Shown here: one piece after another, positions 32,553 to 43,045 of the stretch | How the letters are laid out: the number at the start of each line of letters is the position of its first letter | How positions within the stretch are numbered: the first letter of the stretch is position 1 | DNA from: Epithemia pelagica | Taxonomy: Eukaryota; Bacillariophyta; Bacillariophyceae; Surirellales; Surirellaceae | Direction of reading: 5' to 3' | NCBI GenBank assembly: GCA_946965045.2 | Contig: OX337242.1 | Location: 1,550,001 to 1,614,000 of the forward strand | Length of the DNA stretch: 64,000 nucleotides | The notes under the pieces: model-generated | What the model was told of the DNA's origin: nothing | Database searches by the model: none | The model's input: the letters and a program-made list of their open reading frames with translations, nothing else | Translations under genes and position numbers: made by a program

Positions 32553-32910
32553 TCCAAAATTTCTTGTAGAGCCCCAAGGAGACAACAACTCATCTACGAC
32601 ACGAACTGGTCTTTATTCGAGCAGCGAAATGATGCACCATCCAGGGGCAGATGGCTGGAACTCTCAGTAAGTATTTGGTCGAGAGTCGAGGCAATTGAAA
32701 TGGAACAAAGGAAGAATCCAAATGTGGCGAACGAACAACACGCCATTGTTTGTCGTCAAGTTGGCGAATTTGGGCACGACAAAAATGTGCGACTGATTGT
32801 AATCGATATCTCATTCACACCACCTCATTCACATTTTGTTGATGTTGTCATCCCAATCCCAACTCCCAACTTCATGGCCATTTGATTCACAATCCTTCAA
32901 GTGAAACAGA
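32553..32910. promoter_or_regulatory. Divergent promoter region
   Basis: The Nudix gene and the fibrillin gene start back to back across this gap, so both promoters must share it. No defined motif was recognised. Confidence 0.35.
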
Positions 32911-33900
32911 ATGAACATGCATATCATTCCATTGATTGCTCTGTTGCTTGTGAGCCAATGCAGCTCAGGGATCTCTTTTGAGTTTCCAAAGATCCCAAAC
33001 ATGCCAACGCTTGCGTGGCCGTCAAAGGTACGAAGACAAATATGTCTCGTGCAGATCTTTAGCCTTGACTTATTCTCTCATCTCGTGTCATTCTGTTTCT
33101 GAAGGAAAATGGAGGATTATTGCAGACGAACGTGGAAGAAACGGTACGTTTATCAGCGCAGTCTATTGCTGTCGTCTTGTCAAGTTTATGTTCCTCTCTG
33201 ATGACGTTGGATGTGAATAAATCTTCAGAAAAGGTCATTGATTGAAGCCGTTTCTAATACAGAAAATGGCAAAAGTGCCACTCCTGAACAACAGAGAAGA
33301 GTTCTAGACATTGTTAAAAACCTTGAGTCGAGCGCTCCACCGTCCACCAAAAATATTTTGACGGACCCGAAGGAAGCATCCAAAATTGATGGTGTCTGGT
33401 ACCTGCAATACACTTCTCCGTCTAATTTGGAGGAGGACGATCAATTACCGGATGCATGGAAACCAGTTAATGCAAAAGAAGGAGCATCTCGAATCAATAC
33501 ACGACCTTTCAAGGAAGGCAAGGGCGCAGTCGAAGCGTCCGTCATCAAAGTGGATACGGCCAATCGTGTGGTCCAGCAAATCTTTGACGTGAAAACATCG
33601 CGTGTTCAAAACAAAATCGATTTGGGTTGGGGTCGCGTTGAAGTCGAAGGGGATTTCCGATCTTCCGAAACAGTACCGAATCGTGCAATTGTGGGCTTTG
33701 ATCGCGCACAGATCAACCTGAATGTAGGATTTACGATCGATTTGAGCTGGTACTTTGAAGTCCTCTCGTATTTCAATGGTGGAAGTAGAGATAATGGATG
33801 GATCGAAACAACCTACATTGATTATGATATTCGCATTGGAAGGGGAAACAAGGGAACCTTGTTCGTTATTACAAGATCCAAAGATCTTGTGGCTCCTTGA
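32911..33900 (+). CDS. PAP/fibrillin plastid-lipid-associated protein
   Basis: Three exons: 32911-33027, 33105-33143, 33229-33900, with GT-AG introns of 77 and 85 bp; 275 residues. Fibrillins bind lipids or pigments at thylakoids and plastoglobules. After a hydrophobic N-terminal signal (about residues 1-20, ending C-S-S-G-I-S-F) comes the typical start helix (K-R-S-L-I-E-A-V ... R-R-V-L-D-I-V-K-N-L-E), then the lipocalin-like core with D-G-V-W-Y-L-Q-Y-T-S and the closing I-D-Y-D-I-R-I-G-R-G-N-K-G-T-L-F-V. The signal peptide followed by a Phe (S-F-E-F) resembles the bipartite plastid-targeting motif of diatoms (A-S-A-F-type), supporting import through the ER. Exon 2 encodes only 13 residues. 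Confidence 0.85.
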
Positions 33901-34094
33901 AACACACATCGGAACTAATCCTCGTGGAAAGTAACCACAATCACAACTACCGTCTCTGATTCAAGGCACACATGACACCATCGTACGGTGATTGCTAGTC
34001 GGTGAAGTAGAAGCACATTCCCTAGATCCGCTTCGCTTCATGTAGCAATTGACCTCAACCCGACCTGCAACATAGACCCTGTTAAGAATCGCTG

Positions 34095-36476
34095 TTAGCC
34101 ACCTTCTACTTGCTGAATCCCTTTACTCTGCACTCGTAAAGCAGCTTCACACAAACTCTCTTCGTATTCTCCTGTCTCGCACATCCTAAGAACGTCGTCC
34201 AACATTCGTTTTGCCCTTGGACCGCAAGCTTCCAACGCATCGATGGCAGCTATCTCCCCCCAAAACTGCACCCGCTGGTCGTTCGCAGGACCGTCACCGG
34301 CCATGCAAACGAGAAGCGCGGACATGATCTTGGCTCCATGACGTGGTACCATCTCGCTGGCAACATGCAACAAGCTGAAGAGTGCCAAAATTGACAACCA
34401 CTGGACTTCGTTCGTAAAGGGAGAAGAAAACCTGTCATCTTGGCTCATGTTTTCCATTTGAACCAAAGGAAGAAATGCCATTAGTCCCAAACGCCCCAAT
34501 TCCATAGCCTTGTTCTTGTTTTTAGTAAGAATACTGAGGCTAGGGAGAACTCCTCCGACAAGACAACCCCACGTTGTGGCGAGACGTTGTGTATGGTTTT
34601 TCTCTACGATTGTGAGCCAATTTTGGAGTGATCTCAACCGTATGTGCGACGGCTGCGGTTCCCCTTGCTTGTCAAACCATTCAAGGAGCACTTGCTCAGC
34701 TAAACCCACCAACGCCAGAATATGACTGTCTCGACATGTTTTGATGGCAGAGGTAACCAATAAATGAAGATTTGAACCAACTTGCTGTTGTACCGAATAT
34801 TCCCCTCCTTTCCAACATTTCCACAGTTTGCACATACAGGATGCGCCTAGCGCAATCAGTGTATCTTGATTGGCACCGAGCAATTCATAGACAACGGGCC
34901 AAAGTTCATTCAGAATATCGGCATTGACCAGGTGCTCGGGCAGGAGAGCGATGAAGCTACATGCAACATTGATCCGAGATGGAATTTCTTGATATGGTTT
35001 CTCGTATGGGGCACGTTCCTCCGTCACGGTGCGACCCAAATGAAGCCGAGTTTGCAATGGTCTTGGTCGTGGAATCACCATGACATGGAGCGATTGGTAA
35101 AGTATCCTTCTTTGATGACCTAGTTCTGCTCTTTCGTGATCTGGGGCAGCAATATACAAATCTCTTCCAAAGAAATGAGCTCGAGCGGCCTTGGCAAGTT
35201 GAATTACCCACTCCTTATGGGCAACTTCCCCTTTGGCACCAGAGGGATGACTGAACAACGTTTGTGAAAGGCTACATGAAGACCGACCACCCACCAAACA
35301 TTCTGATCCAGAGGCGATTGTTTCCATGTTATGGTTCTTTGGTGAATCAAGACTGTGCTCTGTTGCAGGGCTGCTCCAAAATGAAAGCGATGTACGGAAC
35401 GCTACACGATCACCATCCCATTCGTCCGTCGAAAGTTTGAGATCATTCCAGTTCATGTTCTGCGCACGATGGCAATCGTTCATTTTTGCGGCGTTTTTGT
35501 AGATTGGAGATACATACTGCAGGGCATTTTCAATCCGATCGACGCACTCTGGAAATATTTGCTGAGGCCCCATCTCTCTTTCATCAAGAAAGGTCAACAT
35601 AGTTATCATAGATTGTGCCTTCACTTCTGTCCATACCAAAGTCATTTCTTCACTGATCCTGCAGTTTGATTGCTGTTGCTGATCGATTGCATTGCATGCG
35701 TATTGCAAAAGGCGGATCAAGATGGGAATAACGACTTTGGTCGTCAGCAAGTATTGCAATTCTCGTCGATGTTTCTTTTCTTTGTGGTCACGGTCGTTCA
35801 AGTCAATCCCAGCCATAGACACATCCGTTCCATCATGCATAGCCTCAGTATCATGCCTCTCCCGGAGGTTAAACGCGCTTTGAATCTGAAGCGTACTGTC
35901 GCTGCTGATCACACGCACCAAGTCACAAAGAGCTAAGAACATTTCTCCTGACATCTGGTCACCCGTGCGTGTGGCATTTGATGAATCACCTTTGGAAACC
36001 ATCAAACGATTAATCGTGTGTGCAGTAAGTATTTCAAAGTGTGTTAAAACCGATGCTGCCTCCTCCACAAAAGAAGGTGGCGAAAGCAATGGTCGCACAT
36101 GTGATAAATAGGACAATAAAAGAGAGTGAACAAGAGTTTCACGAGGTTGATCAGTTTTCTGCGCAACGTTCGATGATGTGCACGGCTGAATTCCGGAAAA
36201 TCGCTCAAGCCAATATAACAGCACTGCCGAAGGATTGGAATCCGGAGACGGTGGACCTTGCTGATCTTGGGTGTCACCAACAGGAACAAAATACGGAATG
36301 TGAGAGGCGGTCGAGTGGTGAACCTTTTGTCGATAGTGATCCACCACTGCTTTGACGGCTTGGTTCACGACGTCGCTGATGTTTTCGACATTGTTGTCTG
36401 ACGATAGACTCTTCTCGGATGATTCCGTTTCTTCATTCTCTTCATGCCATGTTTCTCCCACAACCTCGATACGCAT
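34095..36476 (-). CDS. Large uncharacterised helical protein
   Basis: Single exon, 793 residues from the ATG at 36476; the frame extends 13 codons upstream only from a TTG. The first 60 residues are acidic and Ser-rich. The rest is mostly alpha-helical, with repeated hydrophobic helices (for example L-L-T-T-K-V-V-I-P-I-L-I-R-L-L and L-W-P-V-V-Y-E-L-L-G), suggesting a HEAT/ARM-like solenoid. No membrane signal, catalytic motif or zinc site is visible. I do not recognise the family; a scaffold or complex subunit is plausible. Confidence 0.65.
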   Translation of the reverse strand: MRIEVVGETWHEENEETESSEKSLSSDNNVENISDVVNQAVKAVVDHYRQKVHHSTASHIPYFVPVGDTQDQQGPPSPDSNPSAVLLYWLERFSGIQPCTSSNVAQKTDQPRETLVHSLLLSYLSHVRPLLSPPSFVEEAASVLTHFEILTAHTINRLMVSKGDSSNATRTGDQMSGEMFLALCDLVRVISSDSTLQIQSAFNLRERHDTEAMHDGTDVSMAGIDLNDRDHKEKKHRRELQYLLTTKVVIPILIRLLQYACNAIDQQQQSNCRISEEMTLVWTEVKAQSMITMLTFLDEREMGPQQIFPECVDRIENALQYVSPIYKNAAKMNDCHRAQNMNWNDLKLSTDEWDGDRVAFRTSLSFWSSPATEHSLDSPKNHNMETIASGSECLVGGRSSCSLSQTLFSHPSGAKGEVAHKEWVIQLAKAARAHFFGRDLYIAAPDHERAELGHQRRILYQSLHVMVIPRPRPLQTRLHLGRTVTEERAPYEKPYQEIPSRINVACSFIALLPEHLVNADILNELWPVVYELLGANQDTLIALGASCMCKLWKCWKGGEYSVQQQVGSNLHLLVTSAIKTCRDSHILALVGLAEQVLLEWFDKQGEPQPSHIRLRSLQNWLTIVEKNHTQRLATTWGCLVGGVLPSLSILTKNKNKAMELGRLGLMAFLPLVQMENMSQDDRFSSPFTNEVQWLSILALFSLLHVASEMVPRHGAKIMSALLVCMAGDGPANDQRVQFWGEIAAIDALEACGPRAKRMLDDVLRMCETGEYEESLCEAALRVQSKGIQQVEGG

Positions 36477-37133
36477 CCTTTTGTTTTTGTTGTCATTTGA
36501 GAAGCGAAAAGACAACCGGGATTAAATCATTTTGAATCCCCAGTAATAGATGGATCTTGAGATGGATCTGGAGTTGGAGTTGGAGTGGGTGTTTCGGAAT
36601 TAGCTTGTCTCCGAACTTACAAGTATTTACTATGGGAAAATTTGTAGAAGACGAGATAAGCCTCAGTCCCGAAAGATATGGTACAATACCGGCGGTAACC
36701 GCCGCAGAAATTTGTTTTGAGCCATGTCAGTCTCAGATGTCAGCTATAAATAAAAATCTTCAAAAATGTCTCGGACATGACTGGCATGCGCGCACTGATC
36801 ACTATTCTAAGAAGTACTGATAGACTCCAGTGACCCACGATCAAAATATCATATAAGCCCCTCACACCGCCACGCCCATCAACATTGACCAAGATCAAGC
36901 CCCTCGACTTTTCGTCACGCTCCCAGAAAAAACGCGAACAACTTCGGGCTTCGGTTTTTCTTTTTGAGCTTTCTATTTCCGATAACACAATAACCAGTCA
37001 CCCGCGCTTATTCCCGAACATTTCAGTGCTACTCCTGTGTATACCCTTCTGCAAAAAGGATAATGATTCAGAAGCTCTTCTCCTCCAAGGCTTCAGCATT
37101 AGCAAACCATTCATTCCCACAACCTAATACATC
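36477..37133. promoter_or_regulatory. Divergent intergenic region with a GC palindrome
   Basis: Separates two divergent genes. It contains the 15-bp palindrome CGGCGGTAACCGCCG at 36690-36704, the most regular inverted repeat in the gap and a candidate protein-binding site. No gene seen. Confidence 0.4.
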
Positions 37134-37895
37134 ATGACGACCTTGAGAGCAAACGCAACACTCGAACATTTGAGGCTGATGGAGCTTCTCCAACCGCGAT
37201 CGCTACGATGTAACATGGATAACCAGCTTGTTCAGAATGAAGAAGACAACGGCGGTGACCCGATTCTGGTTCGACCTACACCATGCACGTACGACAAGCT
37301 ATTTGACACACTATGCACGATCGACTTTGATCACAAGTCGAATCGTCCACGAACATTGCCGCCTGATCTTGTCGAGTATGTGCTCAGCTTTTTGACCGTC
37401 AAGCGCGTCAAACAAGAACAGGTGCGAGCGACCAATTCTTCCTCCCACGATGGCATCCATCCCCTTGCATTCTGTCTCTACGATCATGACAGTAGTTGGT
37501 GGTTATCAAGTCATGGGACCATGCCAGGGGGGCGTGGACAACAGTGGGTACAATTTCAACTCAGTCACAATCTGCGTCGCTTGTCGTCGGTGTCGATAAA
37601 GATCCCTCCAATGCCTCAGGGACCTTTGAGCGTCCGAGAATTTTGCCTGCAAGCCTTTCATCTGGAACGAGGGTGGCACGCTATTACACCACGGTTTCAG
37701 GCACAAAACATTGTTGGTTGGCAAAGGTTTCACTTCCCAGATGTCGACGTCGACGAAGTACGTCTGGTTTGCTTCTCCAACCAAATGGAGGAGTATATCA
37801 AAAAACTGAGAGAAAGCAACCCTGGTGACGACAATCTGTTAACGCAGCTGGGGAGATTTGAAAGCGTGGGCTTCTTTAGTGTCCGGTTTGAATAG
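37134..37895 (+). CDS. F-box-like protein with galactose-binding-like fold
   Basis: Single exon, 253 residues. Near residue 78 L-P-P-D-L-V-E-Y-V-L-S-F-L resembles the first half of an F-box. The following 150 residues resemble an F5/8-type-C (discoidin, APC10-like) beta-sandwich: a W-V-Q-F-Q-L strand of the kind that ends the conserved Q-x-W-I-x-V-D motif, S-S-V-S-I-K, and C-terminal strands E-V-R-L-V-C-F and F-F-S-V-R-F. No signal peptide, so intracellular. Such a pairing would suit a substrate-recognition subunit of a ubiquitin ligase, but the F-box half is weak. Mid-level confidence in the fold, low in the function. Confidence 0.5.
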   Translation: MTTLRANATLEHLRLMELLQPRSLRCNMDNQLVQNEEDNGGDPILVRPTPCTYDKLFDTLCTIDFDHKSNRPRTLPPDLVEYVLSFLTVKRVKQEQVRATNSSSHDGIHPLAFCLYDHDSSWWLSSHGTMPGGRGQQWVQFQLSHNLRRLSSVSIKIPPMPQGPLSVREFCLQAFHLERGWHAITPRFQAQNIVGWQRFHFPDVDVDEVRLVCFSNQMEEYIKKLRESNPGDDNLLTQLGRFESVGFFSVRFE

Positions 37896-38254
37896 CAAAA
37901 GAGCGTATCGAACAACACGCACGACGACCGGCCGAGCACATACAGGGACGTCGTCATGGGGAGAATGATTGACATATTATTGAATAAATTACATGTATCA
38001 TAGTTTCGAAACAAACTTGACGTCATTGAGTTTCTATTCTTTTACTGTCAACGAAATATTTGGATTCGCTCTGAGCGACTGCAAGAGGCAATCAATTGAA
38101 TAGTCCACGCCTAGCTGAAAATTCTCCATAACAACATCTTGACCCGAAACAAACCATTCACCTCCATGCCCCATGTAGTTACGCTACAAATAACAAAGAC
38201 TAAGTCCCAAACGGTCTTTTACGAACGCAGTTCCTTCATGTTAGATTGAACATC
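37896..38254. terminator. Convergent 3' flanks
   Basis: Neighbouring genes converge here; only 3' UTR and polyadenylation sequence is expected. AATAAA-like sequence (TTGAATAAATT) occurs at about 37980 on the plus strand, suiting the gene at 37134. Confidence 0.4.
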
Positions 38255-39765
38255 TCAAAACTCAAAGCTTGTCAAAAAGAGATTCAAGACGGATCCCGGT
38301 TTTTGAGGGTGACATAGTACATATTCTCCCATGTAAGCATCGCCTCCTTTTGTATCCACAGAGTCATTGCCTTTTCTCTGCACCTTGTGATGTGAAATGA
38401 AAAGAGCACTGCCAACAACCTTCGACGCTGGAAGATGAACACCTGTTCGAGGGAAATGCATGGCACCCCCCGTTGAGGAACAAAAGAACACCAACGTCCC
38501 AGAAGCAGTAGCAGGAACCATGTAGGTTTCCAAATGTCTATCGTTTTGCAGTAGCAAGGAGGAAGAGCATGATTCGTCCGGGACATTGGACGAAGAGGCT
38601 TCACAGACAGTCTCGTCCTGATTTGCATTTTCTCGCAATAAATGTTGCGTCAAAATTGGTTCACGTCGAAAATGCAAGTTCTCCGAAAAGGCAGTTTTCA
38701 CATAACTCTGTGCTTTCAGTAAAACTTCCAACACGTCCATATCGCCCTTGGCGGTTCCTGGAACGGAACGGGGCATTGATCCACTCGCGTAAGTTGCGTT
38801 TGTCTCTGCATGTGAGTCAAGAGCTCGACACTGTTGAGGTGTTATAAACTCTTCAATCAGCATGGCCGAAGATGATTCATGGGCATCAAAGAGGGCTCGA
38901 ATATCGTGTTTGTTGCTTTCGCGAGTGGACGGGTGTAGGTATTCCCACGTTAGATTGCTCCAAGATGAAGTTAGAGTAGCATTGCCTTCGTCACGACAGA
39001 TATATTTACTCAATTCATTCCCCATATCCATTCGTACAGACGCTTGAAACTTAATCTCCTCCTCTGTTTCTTTCAATGCTTTCCTTACACGTTCATCGAC
39101 ACATTGCGATACAGCTGCAATCTGATGTTCTGGTGATAAATCGGAGTCGATCTTGGATAGATCCAACAAACAATCCTGCAACGTTTGCTCGGCTCTCGCA
39201 TAGGCACGAGTTCTATGATCTTCAGTTGTAACAGTGAAGTTAGGCCATACGGTGAACTCTGCAGAAAGAAAAAGATAGTAAAGAAATCAACGAAATGCAT
39301 GAGACGCAAGGGGCAATAGAGGAAGTTGGGACATCTCATGTAGATACCTTGGTCTTCATTCATCGAGACCGCAAATCTCGCAATTTGACATTCCGTCCCG
39401 CGGCACTTTTCTCTTGTTTTCATCTCTTGTACTTCGAACATGTGGCCCACGTATGTATCAATGTAAGTTTCGCCACCAAATGCGAGTCCTTCACCGCCTG
39501 TATTACTGTGTGCTATCTCGTTCGTCTGGCTATGAATCCATAGCACGTCGATTTTGACACCACTCTTGTTCAAAACCATGATAGATCGAGAATTCTTGTT
39601 CCCACCCCTTCTACGCCACAAAACATCCGGAACGGAAAGGGACTTTAACGCTAACAAAAGCAAGACGGTCATAGAGAACACCTTTCTCCGTTGAGAAGAA
39701 GGAGTGCCCATGTTTGATGGAAAGACCACTTCTGAGAAACATGACGCAAGACCATGAGATTCCAT
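38255..39765 (-). CDS. VHL-like plus prolyl-hydroxylase-like protein
   Basis: Two exons, 39765-39348 and 39258-38255, with an 89-bp GT-AG intron; 473 residues from the first in-frame ATG. A hydrophobic segment (M-T-V-L-L-L-L-A-L) near residue 30 suggests a signal anchor. Next comes a beta-domain with V-L-N-K-S-G, V-L-W-I and Y-I-D-T-Y-V-G-H-M-F, resembling the VHL beta-domain (N-R-S ... W-L ... S-Y-R-G-H). Exon 2 begins a helical region, then M-L-I-E-E-F-I-T-P-Q-Q-C, the usual start of a prolyl 4-hydroxylase domain, and T-G-G-A-M-H-F-P, like the G-G-E-T-x-F-P segment. The iron triad is unclear: H-L-E may replace H-x-D, and the distal Lys is not seen. Possibly an inactive or divergent oxygenase of the secretory pathway. 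Confidence 0.55.
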
Positions 39766-40205
39766 CTCTGGGTTACCGCTGTCACGCTGAAAGGGATTGA
39801 AAGACTGGCTGACCGAATCCAATGATTGGTTTTTGTTGTCGATGGCATAAAAGCATCTGTTTCTGTTTTATGGCTTGGTCATCGAGTTGAGATTCTCTTT
39901 TGACATTTCATCTGGTTGTGTCACGTAAAAAATGCGCTTCCCAAAGACGACTGGAAACTGGGTTGACGAATGACGCAAATTTTGATGGCCTTCTTCTTCC
40001 CCAACCAGATTGCGTCTTGATGTTGGGCGTTCTCATGGCCGAAATCGCAATGGGATTTCCCATGTTACCAGGAGAACGTTTATCTCTGTTAAGGGCGAAG
40101 ATGTAAAGTGTATGTAAAACTCTCTAAGCAACGCGAAATACAAAGCCAGTTAACATGAAATTAATGGAAAGCCTATATTAAAAATGGTCAATCTCTTGAA
40201 AGCTG
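39766..40205. other. Intergenic region, no gene seen
   Basis: Holds the promoter side of the oxygenase-like gene and the 3' flank of the next minus-strand gene. One 68-codon plus-strand frame has no recognisable character. Confidence 0.4.
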
Positions 40206-40712
40206 TCACCGTCCACCCAGCCATTCCTGCGGACGACCAGAAACAGATTCGTTGCTCCCACAGGTATATCCCCACAGCTTCGGCTTCTGCTGCGTCCTGG
40301 TTCTTGGTGATGACAAGGAACTTGAAGAGCTGTCCTTCGTTTCTCCCGCATCAGAGTTAATGCTACCGACACTCAAATGAGATGTCGAAGCTGAGCAAGT
40401 AGCTTGGTATACCGCTCCAGTGCTACCAGCCCAGTCATCTGGTCGAGCAAGCGACGAGTTTGATCCACGTGAGGAGTATGAAGATTCTCTGGTCGCCACC
40501 ATGAGTGCCTCTCTCGAATCAGCACTGATCTTGTGAAAGCGATGAACTTCAGATGTTGGACACTGCTCGCTAGGGCTGTCAGATTCAACTCGGCTGGAAA
40601 TCCATGAATTGTCGCAACGAACGCCGCGACTCTTGCGTGGTTGCGGATAAAGTTTTCCTCCTCCCAGCCACTGATTGGGGCGGTCCGAAAGTATCTGTTG
40701 TTGAGAATCCAT
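40206..40712 (-). CDS. RPDDWLGG-motif protein, member A
   Basis: Single exon from ATG 40712, 168 residues; I do not recognise the family. It has three copies of a Trp motif: R-P-N-Q-W-L-G-G near the N-terminus, R-P-D-D-W-A-G-S in the middle and R-P-Q-E-W-L-G-G-R at the very end. Between them lie Ser-rich, probably disordered segments and one N-S-W-I-S-S, a second short motif also seen in the split member to the right. No signal peptide, helix or catalytic motif. The frame continues upstream to a TTG at 40922 without another ATG, so a spliced 5' exon is possible. The same motif in two neighbouring frames supports real coding. Confidence 0.6.
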   Translation of the reverse strand: MDSQQQILSDRPNQWLGGGKLYPQPRKSRGVRCDNSWISSRVESDSPSEQCPTSEVHRFHKISADSREALMVATRESSYSSRGSNSSLARPDDWAGSTGAVYQATCSASTSHLSVGSINSDAGETKDSSSSSLSSPRTRTQQKPKLWGYTCGSNESVSGRPQEWLGGR

Positions 40713-41721
40713 TGTGTCTAGAGTGAAAATTTGATTGCCTTGAGTTTTGTGGTCAAACTGTTTTATGAGAGGACGTGAACGAGAACCATCGGTGCAAGAA
40801 CGTTCGAGCGGTGAGAAACGCGATGCGACTGACCCAATACGCGTAACCTTACAACTCTGGATTGTTCCACAACACAGCCTGGATGGGGAAACCTGGGGCA
40901 ATACAAATATGGAATAGCGCAAGCAATTTGCATACCCATTTTAATAAGTAGAATTAACGTTCGAATGTGTGTCTCAATCAATCCGCGCATGACCTACCAA
41001 TTTCAAACACAGTTGCTCAAATCCCGGGGGAGTTTGACTTTTCCCCGTGTGTCAGTGCTGTACGAGGTACGAGTACCTCTCGGAAGTCGGAAGTCCGTGG
41101 TTTGGGCTCCTTTATCCTGTACATACCCAAAATGCTCTTTCTTCTATCAAGAGCTTCACAATCTACGATCAGTGTCGGTGGTTGTGGTATGTTTCGGACT
41201 CCGAGTTCCGAGTTGAGTTTTGGATTTCAGACTGATGAGTGATGGAGCGAGTAGAAGGATACGATGAGCCATTCTAAAGTTGGAGTGGTTAGTTGCGTAG
41301 TAGCTTCACAAGGCCCCTCTTGCTACGACTAGAACTGGAACTCGGTCTATGTGCATGATTGGGAAGCTCTTGAGTTTCTGTCTTTTCGATTGGTCATGCC
41401 GAATTCTGGGAGACACTGGCATGTAACCCATTTTCACAGTTCTGTTGAGAAAAGCGTTTTGCCAATTTTTTCGCCTCGGACAAACACATCTTCCTTTTGA
41501 CGGTCGTCGAGAGGCTACGAGATTAGAATGTGTTACCAGGCATGCGTTGATACTTGATCTGCATTCGACCTGGAATTTTATGCAGCATTATCCTCTCCAC
41601 AAGCTTGAACAATAGAAGCAGTACCATCTCGTCCTACCCTATCAATCAGAGAGATCATTTGAGCTCATTAACTAAGAAAGTCGAGAGCAACCACAACTTG
41701 TATCTAGTTGGTCATTCGCAA
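40713..41721. other. Gap between motif-family members
   Basis: About 1 kb without a supported gene. Small overlapping frames at 40965-41240 on the plus strand have no recognisable character. Confidence 0.4.
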
Positions 41722-42084
41722 CTATTCAGGCCGGCCACCAAGCCAATCGTCGGGGCGTAAATGATTACTACGACAACGAAGTGAGGATGAGCTCTTGACG
41801 GCAGGCTTCCGCTCTGATCGATGGTAGGCCGGTGATCGTTGCGGCCTTTCAAGCCAATCATCTGTCGGTGGTGACGAGACTCTAGACTGGCGATACAATG
41901 ATTTCGCATTGTAAGAAAGCGGAAAAGATGGCTTCATGCTGTCGTTTTGCTTCCGTTCCGATCGGATAAATGAATCTTGCCGTTCTTGTAAATATACAGG
42001 CCGTCCGCCGAGCCAGTCATCTGGTCGTAGATGGTTATCCGAACAACCATCGCACTCTTGGAGGCAGGCGCAGGTTCTCCACAA
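41722..42084 (-). CDS. RPDDWLGG-motif protein, member B (partial model)
   Basis: An open frame of about 120 codons with no ATG before its motifs. It carries L-R-P-D-D-W-L-G-G-R-P-V-Y-L-Q, then P-T-D-D-W-L-E-R-P, then L-R-P-D-D-W-L-G-G-R-P-E followed directly by the stop at 41722-41724. The frame starts just after an in-frame TAA near 42107, and the neighbouring split member ends at 42195 in another frame. It may be a 3' exon of that gene joined by an intron I could not place, or a separate or decayed paralogue. Function unknown. Confidence 0.5.
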   Translation of the reverse strand: MWRTCACLQECDGCSDNHLRPDDWLGGRPVYLQERQDSFIRSERKQNDSMKPSFPLSYNAKSLYRQSRVSSPPTDDWLERPQRSPAYHRSERKPAVKSSSSLRCRSNHLRPDDWLGGRPE

Positions 42085-42309
42085 AGAAGGTTGGTCGCTT
42101 TAGGCTTTTGTCCAGCATGGAAATGAGGGATTGTGATAGTGGTGGGAGGCGACGAGTGCTTGTCCTTGCTAAGATGTTTGACGGCTGGCTCGATCTACTC
42201 TGTTCGAATGCTTGAAGACGATTCTCTTGAAATCCACGAATCGTCTTCAAGGTGAAGCTTTCGGAAGCGTTGGCTTTGGTGGGAATGTTCTGAAGGCATT
42301 CTCCCCAGC

Positions 42310-42549
42310 TGAATAAATAATCACGGGCGCCCCCTTTGTAACCTACGAAGGGCCTCGCCATGCCTCGCTACGCACCGCCTGGCATCGCCCGGCCCCTAGT
42401 TATGTGTTCGCTAGTGGGTACCGTGGTCGCTATTTGGCCCCTACGTGAGCGATTTGCCCCCAAAGGGCACCCCTAGTTTAGTCATCATAATTTCTGATAG
42501 TTTGATTGTTGCAAGCCGTATATTGCGTCTGGCCGTCAGTTTTTATTCA
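42310..42549 (+). repeat. 5' LTR of element 1
   Basis: 240 bp, starting TGAATAAATAATC and ending TTTTTATTCA; its tips TGAATAAA/TTTATTCA are inverted repeats. No difference from the 3' copy was seen on reading both through. Confidence 0.93.
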
Positions 42550-42562
42550 GTTTATCAGACCC
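42550..42562 (+). other. Likely primer-binding site of element 1
   Basis: GTTTATCAGACCC follows the LTR directly. It does not start with TGG, as a site for a tRNA 3' end would. Its complement GGGTCTGATAAAC can be read as a tRNA anticodon arm (loop CTGATAA), so a half-tRNA primer is possible. The identity of the tRNA is uncertain. Confidence 0.4.
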
Positions 42563-43045
42563 ACAGTCTGTTGTTACCCCACTGTTCGCCGGACGGCAAG
42601 CGCCTGATCAACGCTCGGGAGTTGTTTGCGCTAAGCGGCTTCGTCACTCGCTCGCTTGCGTCATCTCTGTGACTTGTTTTTGTCACTGTGGGACCCACTC
42701 GCTAATTTGTGACTTGCGACTGCACAACGTACCGTGCACGTGCTCGTACACGTGGACTGTCCATCCACGCGCTCCGTACGACTCAATTATATACGCCTGC
42801 TGGCTTTCGACACGTGCCTGCTTGCTCGCGGAATCGCCGGTTCGCCGACTCGCGGATTCGCCGATCGCTAGCTCGCTCGCTCGCGGAATCGCCGGACGAC
42901 TACTCGCCGATTCACTCGCAGATTGTTGGCTCACAGAAATTCGCTCCTCTCATCACAATTGCAAATTTCTGCACAAGAACAAGCCTTCCCTTGCCATCCG
43001 TTTGACCTTCTACTACCCTTCTACCCTTCATCCGACCCTTGAACC

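Noticed and set aside
42820-42910. CRISPR-like array in the element 1 leader
   Set aside because: The repeats are irregular and touch each other without unique spacers, and the genome is eukaryotic.
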